From JASGDN01 sp049840815 (lineage in GTDB: Bacteria; Chloroflexota; Chloroflexia; Thermomicrobiales; UBA6265): a stretch of 64,000 nt of DNA. Positions 61,318 to 64,000 of the stretch are shown piece after piece; the first letter of the stretch is position 1; the number at the start of each line of letters is the position of its first letter. The position numbers and the translations under genes are program-made. Below the pieces are notes generated by a model that was not told the origin of the DNA, searched no databases, and was given only the letters and a program-made list of their open reading frames with translations. The DNA lies in assembly GCA_049840815.1 (NCBI GenBank), contig JASGJI010000004.1:248001-312000 (forward strand), written 5' to 3'.

Positions 61318-62943
61318 ATGACCGCATTCGATCTCCCCGCCGCCTCTCCGGTCCGCATGCTGCAAGCGCGCACCGACCGTCGTTCGCTGATTGGCAGCAC
61401 TGCCCTGGCTGGAGCCGCCGCAGTGCTCGCAGGCTCCGCGCTCTCGCCGCTCGCCGCCGCACAGGACAGCAGTGGCACGCTGATTGTCGACCTCGGCAGC
61501 GAACCGGAAAATCTCGACATCCAGCAAGGCCTGGCCGCAACGACGAGCCTCCTCACGACGCAGATCTTCGAATCACTCCTGCGCGTGAAGCCAGGCACGC
61601 TCGATGTCGAGCCGTGGCTCGCCGAGTCCTACGAAAGCTCCGAGGATGGCCTGACCTGGACCTTCAAGCTCCGTCAGGGCGTGACCTTCCACGACGGCAC
61701 ACCATTCGACGCCGACGCCGTGAAGTTCAACTACGACCGCCAGTTCGACGAGACCAACGAGTACTACAAACTCGGCCAATGGTCGAACGGCGGGTACTTC
61801 GACTTCATCAAGACGGTGACCGTAAAGGACCCGGCCACAGTCGAGATTGCCCTCAGCAGTACATTCAACAAGTTCGAATACCGCATGACCGGCTTCTCGA
61901 TCGTCTCCCCGACCGCTGTCGAAAAGTACAAGGAGACGTTCCCTGAGAACCCGGTTGGCACCGGCCCGTACGCATTCCAGCAGTGGGACAAGGGCCAGCA
62001 AGTCGTGCTCGCGCCGAACGAAAGCTACTGGGGCGTGGCCCCGACGCTCGACCAGGTGGTGTTCAAGGCAATCGCAGAGGCCGGAGCCCGCGCGGCGGCA
62101 CTGCTGAGCGGCGAGACGATGATCGCAGTCGAGATCACACCGGAGATCATGCAGCAGCTCGCGACGAACGACGCCTTCGAGATCGTCACTGGCCCGACTG
62201 GCGCGCTCTGGTTCCTGGCAATGAATGTCGAGAACGAGCACTTCAAGGATGTTCGCGTCCGGCAGGCGGCGAACTTCGCAGTGGACAAGGAGACGTTGGT
62301 CTCCGCCGTGCTCAACGGGACCGCCGACATCGCTCAAGGCCCGCTCTCCCCTGCCTTCACCGACTATAACCCCGCCGTCGAAGGCCTGTTCTCCTACGAT
62401 CCGGACAAGGCAAAGGCTCTGCTGGCCGAGGCCGGCTGGGACTCCTCGACCGAAGTCACCTTCTACTGCTCGATCGGCGGCTCCGGCATGCTCTCGCCGG
62501 AGGAGATGGCAACCGTCATCCAGGACAACCTCCGTGCGGTGGGACTGAACGCCAAGATCGTGACCCAGGATTTCGTGACATGGATGGACACCATCCGCGA
62601 TCCGCAGAACGACCTCACCGTGATGTCATGGAACATCGCGCCGGTGGAGCCGGATGCCATGTTCAACGGCATCCTCTCGAAGGCATCGCTGCCCCCAGGC
62701 TTCAACACCAGCTATTGGGTGAATGACGAGGTCGAGCAGTTGCTGCCGGTCGGCCGCACATCGATCGATGCAGATGAGGCCAAGCAGGCGTACTTCCGCA
62801 TCCAGGAGATCGTGATGGAAGAGGTGCCCATTATCCCGGTCTGCCATCGACAGCAGCTCTTCGGCGTGTCGAAGTACGTCCAGAACTTCGCCGCCGTTCC
62901 CAGCATGGACCTCATTCTCGAAGGGGTAACGGTCTCCAGCTAG
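61318..62943 (+). CDS. Peptide-type ABC transporter substrate-binding protein 1
   Basis: A 541-residue SBP_bac_5 (DppA/OppA type) protein. A Tat-like signal (TDRRSLIGSTALAGAAAVLAG) is followed by TLIVDLGSEPENLDI, GLTWTFKLRQGVTFHDGTPF and the family's NPVGTGPYAFQQW. It would bind a peptide, amine or opine outside the membrane. No permease genes are visible before the window ends. It is in tandem with a close paralogue, 54 bp downstream. GAGGA precedes the ATG at 61318. Confidence 0.9.
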   Translation: MTAFDLPAASPVRMLQARTDRRSLIGSTALAGAAAVLAGSALSPLAAAQDSSGTLIVDLGSEPENLDIQQGLAATTSLLTTQIFESLLRVKPGTLDVEPWLAESYESSEDGLTWTFKLRQGVTFHDGTPFDADAVKFNYDRQFDETNEYYKLGQWSNGGYFDFIKTVTVKDPATVEIALSSTFNKFEYRMTGFSIVSPTAVEKYKETFPENPVGTGPYAFQQWDKGQQVVLAPNESYWGVAPTLDQVVFKAIAEAGARAAALLSGETMIAVEITPEIMQQLATNDAFEIVTGPTGALWFLAMNVENEHFKDVRVRQAANFAVDKETLVSAVLNGTADIAQGPLSPAFTDYNPAVEGLFSYDPDKAKALLAEAGWDSSTEVTFYCSIGGSGMLSPEEMATVIQDNLRAVGLNAKIVTQDFVTWMDTIRDPQNDLTVMSWNIAPVEPDAMFNGILSKASLPPGFNTSYWVNDEVEQLLPVGRTSIDADEAKQAYFRIQEIVMEEVPIIPVCHRQQLFGVSKYVQNFAAVPSMDLILEGVTVSS

Positions 62944-62997
62944 TCCATCGTGAGGCTCGATGTAACCGATCCATCAGCCGCCGACAGGAGAACGTTC

Positions 62998-64000
62998 ATG
63001 CCAAGGAACACGAATCCAGCCGGAACCATGCTCGATCGCCGTGATGTCGTAAAAGGGACGGCTCTCGGTGCCGGGGCGCTCGCCGCTGCCGGACTGCCAG
63101 GATTGATTCCAGGCACCGCCGCACAGGACGCAACGCCATCCGACCGCGTGATCGAGGAAGGCTCGGGCGGCACGCTGGTCGTCGACATCAACCTCGATCC
63201 GGAGACGCTGGACACGCACCAGGTCCTGACATCCGCAACTGGCAACGTCACGAGCCAGATATTCGAAGGGCTCGTGAGGGCGAAACCAGGGACGGTCGAA
63301 GTCGAGCCGGCGCTGGCGACCTCATGGGAGCAAGCTAAAGACGGCCTGTCGTGGACATTCAAGCTCCGCGAAGGAGTTACGTTTCACGATGGGACACCAT
63401 TCAACGCAGCGGCCGTGAAGTTTGCCTACGATCGGCAGTTCGACGAGACCAACGAGTTCTATCCGCTCGGGCAATGGGTCCTGCCGGCGTCGTTCGACTT
63501 TCTCGCTGGAACCGAGGTAGTCGACGACTACACGGTGAAGTTCACGCTCTCCAAGACCTTCAACAAATTCCTTTTCCGCATTGGCGATCTCACCATCGTC
63601 TCCCCGGATGCCGTAGCCCAGTACAAGGAGACCTTCGGCGAGAATCCGGTCGGGACCGGCCCCTACACATTCCAGCAGTGGGACAAGGGCCAGCAGGTCG
63701 TGCTCGCGAAGAACGAGGCATGGTGGGGCGGAACGCCGACACTCGATCAGGTGGTCTTCCGCGGCATCATCGAACCGGGTGCGCGGACCGCTGCCCTGGT
63801 CGCTGGTGATGTGCAGGTCGCCGTGCAGATCTCGGCGGAGATGGTGCAGCAGCTTCAGGGGAACGATGCCTACAGCGTCGTCTCGGGACCAACGGGTTCG
63901 CTCTGGTTCCTGGCGATGAATGTGGAGTTCCCGGCCTTCAGCGACCTGAAGGTCCGCCAGGCTATGAACTACGCGATCGACAAGGAAACGCTCGTCTCCG
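62998..64000 (+). CDS. Peptide-type ABC transporter substrate-binding protein 2, 3' truncated by window edge
   Basis: The first 334 codons of a second SBP_bac_5 protein; the end is outside the window. The Tat-like signal MLDRRDVVKGTALGAGALAA is followed by TLVVDINLDPETLDTHQ, KLREGVTFHDGTPF and NPVGTGPYTFQQW. Long stretches match binding protein 1, for example QFDETNE and QQWDKGQQVVLA, so it is a tandem duplicate. AGGAG lies 7 nt before the ATG at 62998. The two copies may bind related ligands for a shared permease located further right. Confidence 0.9.
   Translation, partial: MPRNTNPAGTMLDRRDVVKGTALGAGALAAAGLPGLIPGTAAQDATPSDRVIEEGSGGTLVVDINLDPETLDTHQVLTSATGNVTSQIFEGLVRAKPGTVEVEPALATSWEQAKDGLSWTFKLREGVTFHDGTPFNAAAVKFAYDRQFDETNEFYPLGQWVLPASFDFLAGTEVVDDYTVKFTLSKTFNKFLFRIGDLTIVSPDAVAQYKETFGENPVGTGPYTFQQWDKGQQVVLAKNEAWWGGTPTLDQVVFRGIIEPGARTAALVAGDVQVAVQISAEMVQQLQGNDAYSVVSGPTGSLWFLAMNVEFPAFSDLKVRQAMNYAIDKETLVS

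Overview
The window is high-GC bacterial DNA. The best guess for the source is a Chloroflexota bacterium of the Thermomicrobia type. That is an inference from high GC, many exported proteins with Ala/Thr/Pro/Ser-rich 'ATPxASP' linkers after Tat-like signal peptides, and gene content rich in sugar and peptide uptake. No rRNA or ribosomal protein is present to settle it.

Layout. 0-5.3 kb: the end of a Gfo/Idh/MocA oxidoreductase, a tandem pair of BrnT/BrnA toxin-antitoxin modules that appear to share one promoter, and a two-gene sugar operon (rhamnonate-dehydratase-like enolase and a DUF4038-type glycosidase). 5.3-5.8 kb: no protein gene, but two homologous small transcription units, each with four 11-bp direct repeats, a -10 box, a CTCCTCCC-containing RNA of about 75-86 nt and a strong terminator. 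5.8-9.5 kb: a NarL-type response regulator, its membrane histidine kinase and a secreted cupredoxin-like protein, all broken by frameshifts. 10-12 kb: two tandem COG0523/CobW-like proteins that have lost the GTPase motifs. 12-22 kb: ThuA-like protein, iron-siderophore binding protein, M20 peptidase, a PCu(A)C-like protein without its copper ligands, a ThDP oxidase/decarboxylase, a secreted repeat protein and a FUSC membrane protein.

22.1-53.1 kb: a putative integrative element of about 31 kb. It begins in the 3' end of a tRNA-Leu(UAG) gene and ends at an 18-bp direct repeat of that 3' end. A second repeat (GTCAC...GTCAC) lies just inside both ends. It carries an overlapping type I restriction-modification operon (hsdM-hsdS-ymh-hsdR-ygjP-like), a tyrosine integrase, a block of small phage/plasmid-type genes (HTH protein, C5 methyltransferase, ParB-like protein, a shattered primase-helicase, an excisionase-like HTH), two related proteins of unknown function, a Gfo/Idh/MocA pseudogene and a divergent sugar-catabolism cluster. 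In that cluster one arm encodes a CUT1 ABC transporter and a glycosidase-like protein; the other encodes a SorC regulator, rhamnulokinase, class II aldolase, a second FGGY kinase and a phosphatase. The regulatory region between them has a perfect 18-bp palindrome that fills the spacer of the leftward promoter.

53-64 kb: a serine-recombinase remnant, an IS5-like element and an IS481-like element both flanked by CTAG, then a class III aminotransferase, a MocR-type regulator, an amidohydrolase and two tandem peptide-type ABC binding proteins, the last cut by the window end. Several genes carry small frameshifts (two-component system, cupredoxin-like gene, primase, recombinase, Gfo pseudogene). 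Some may be assembly errors, so those calls need read-level support.
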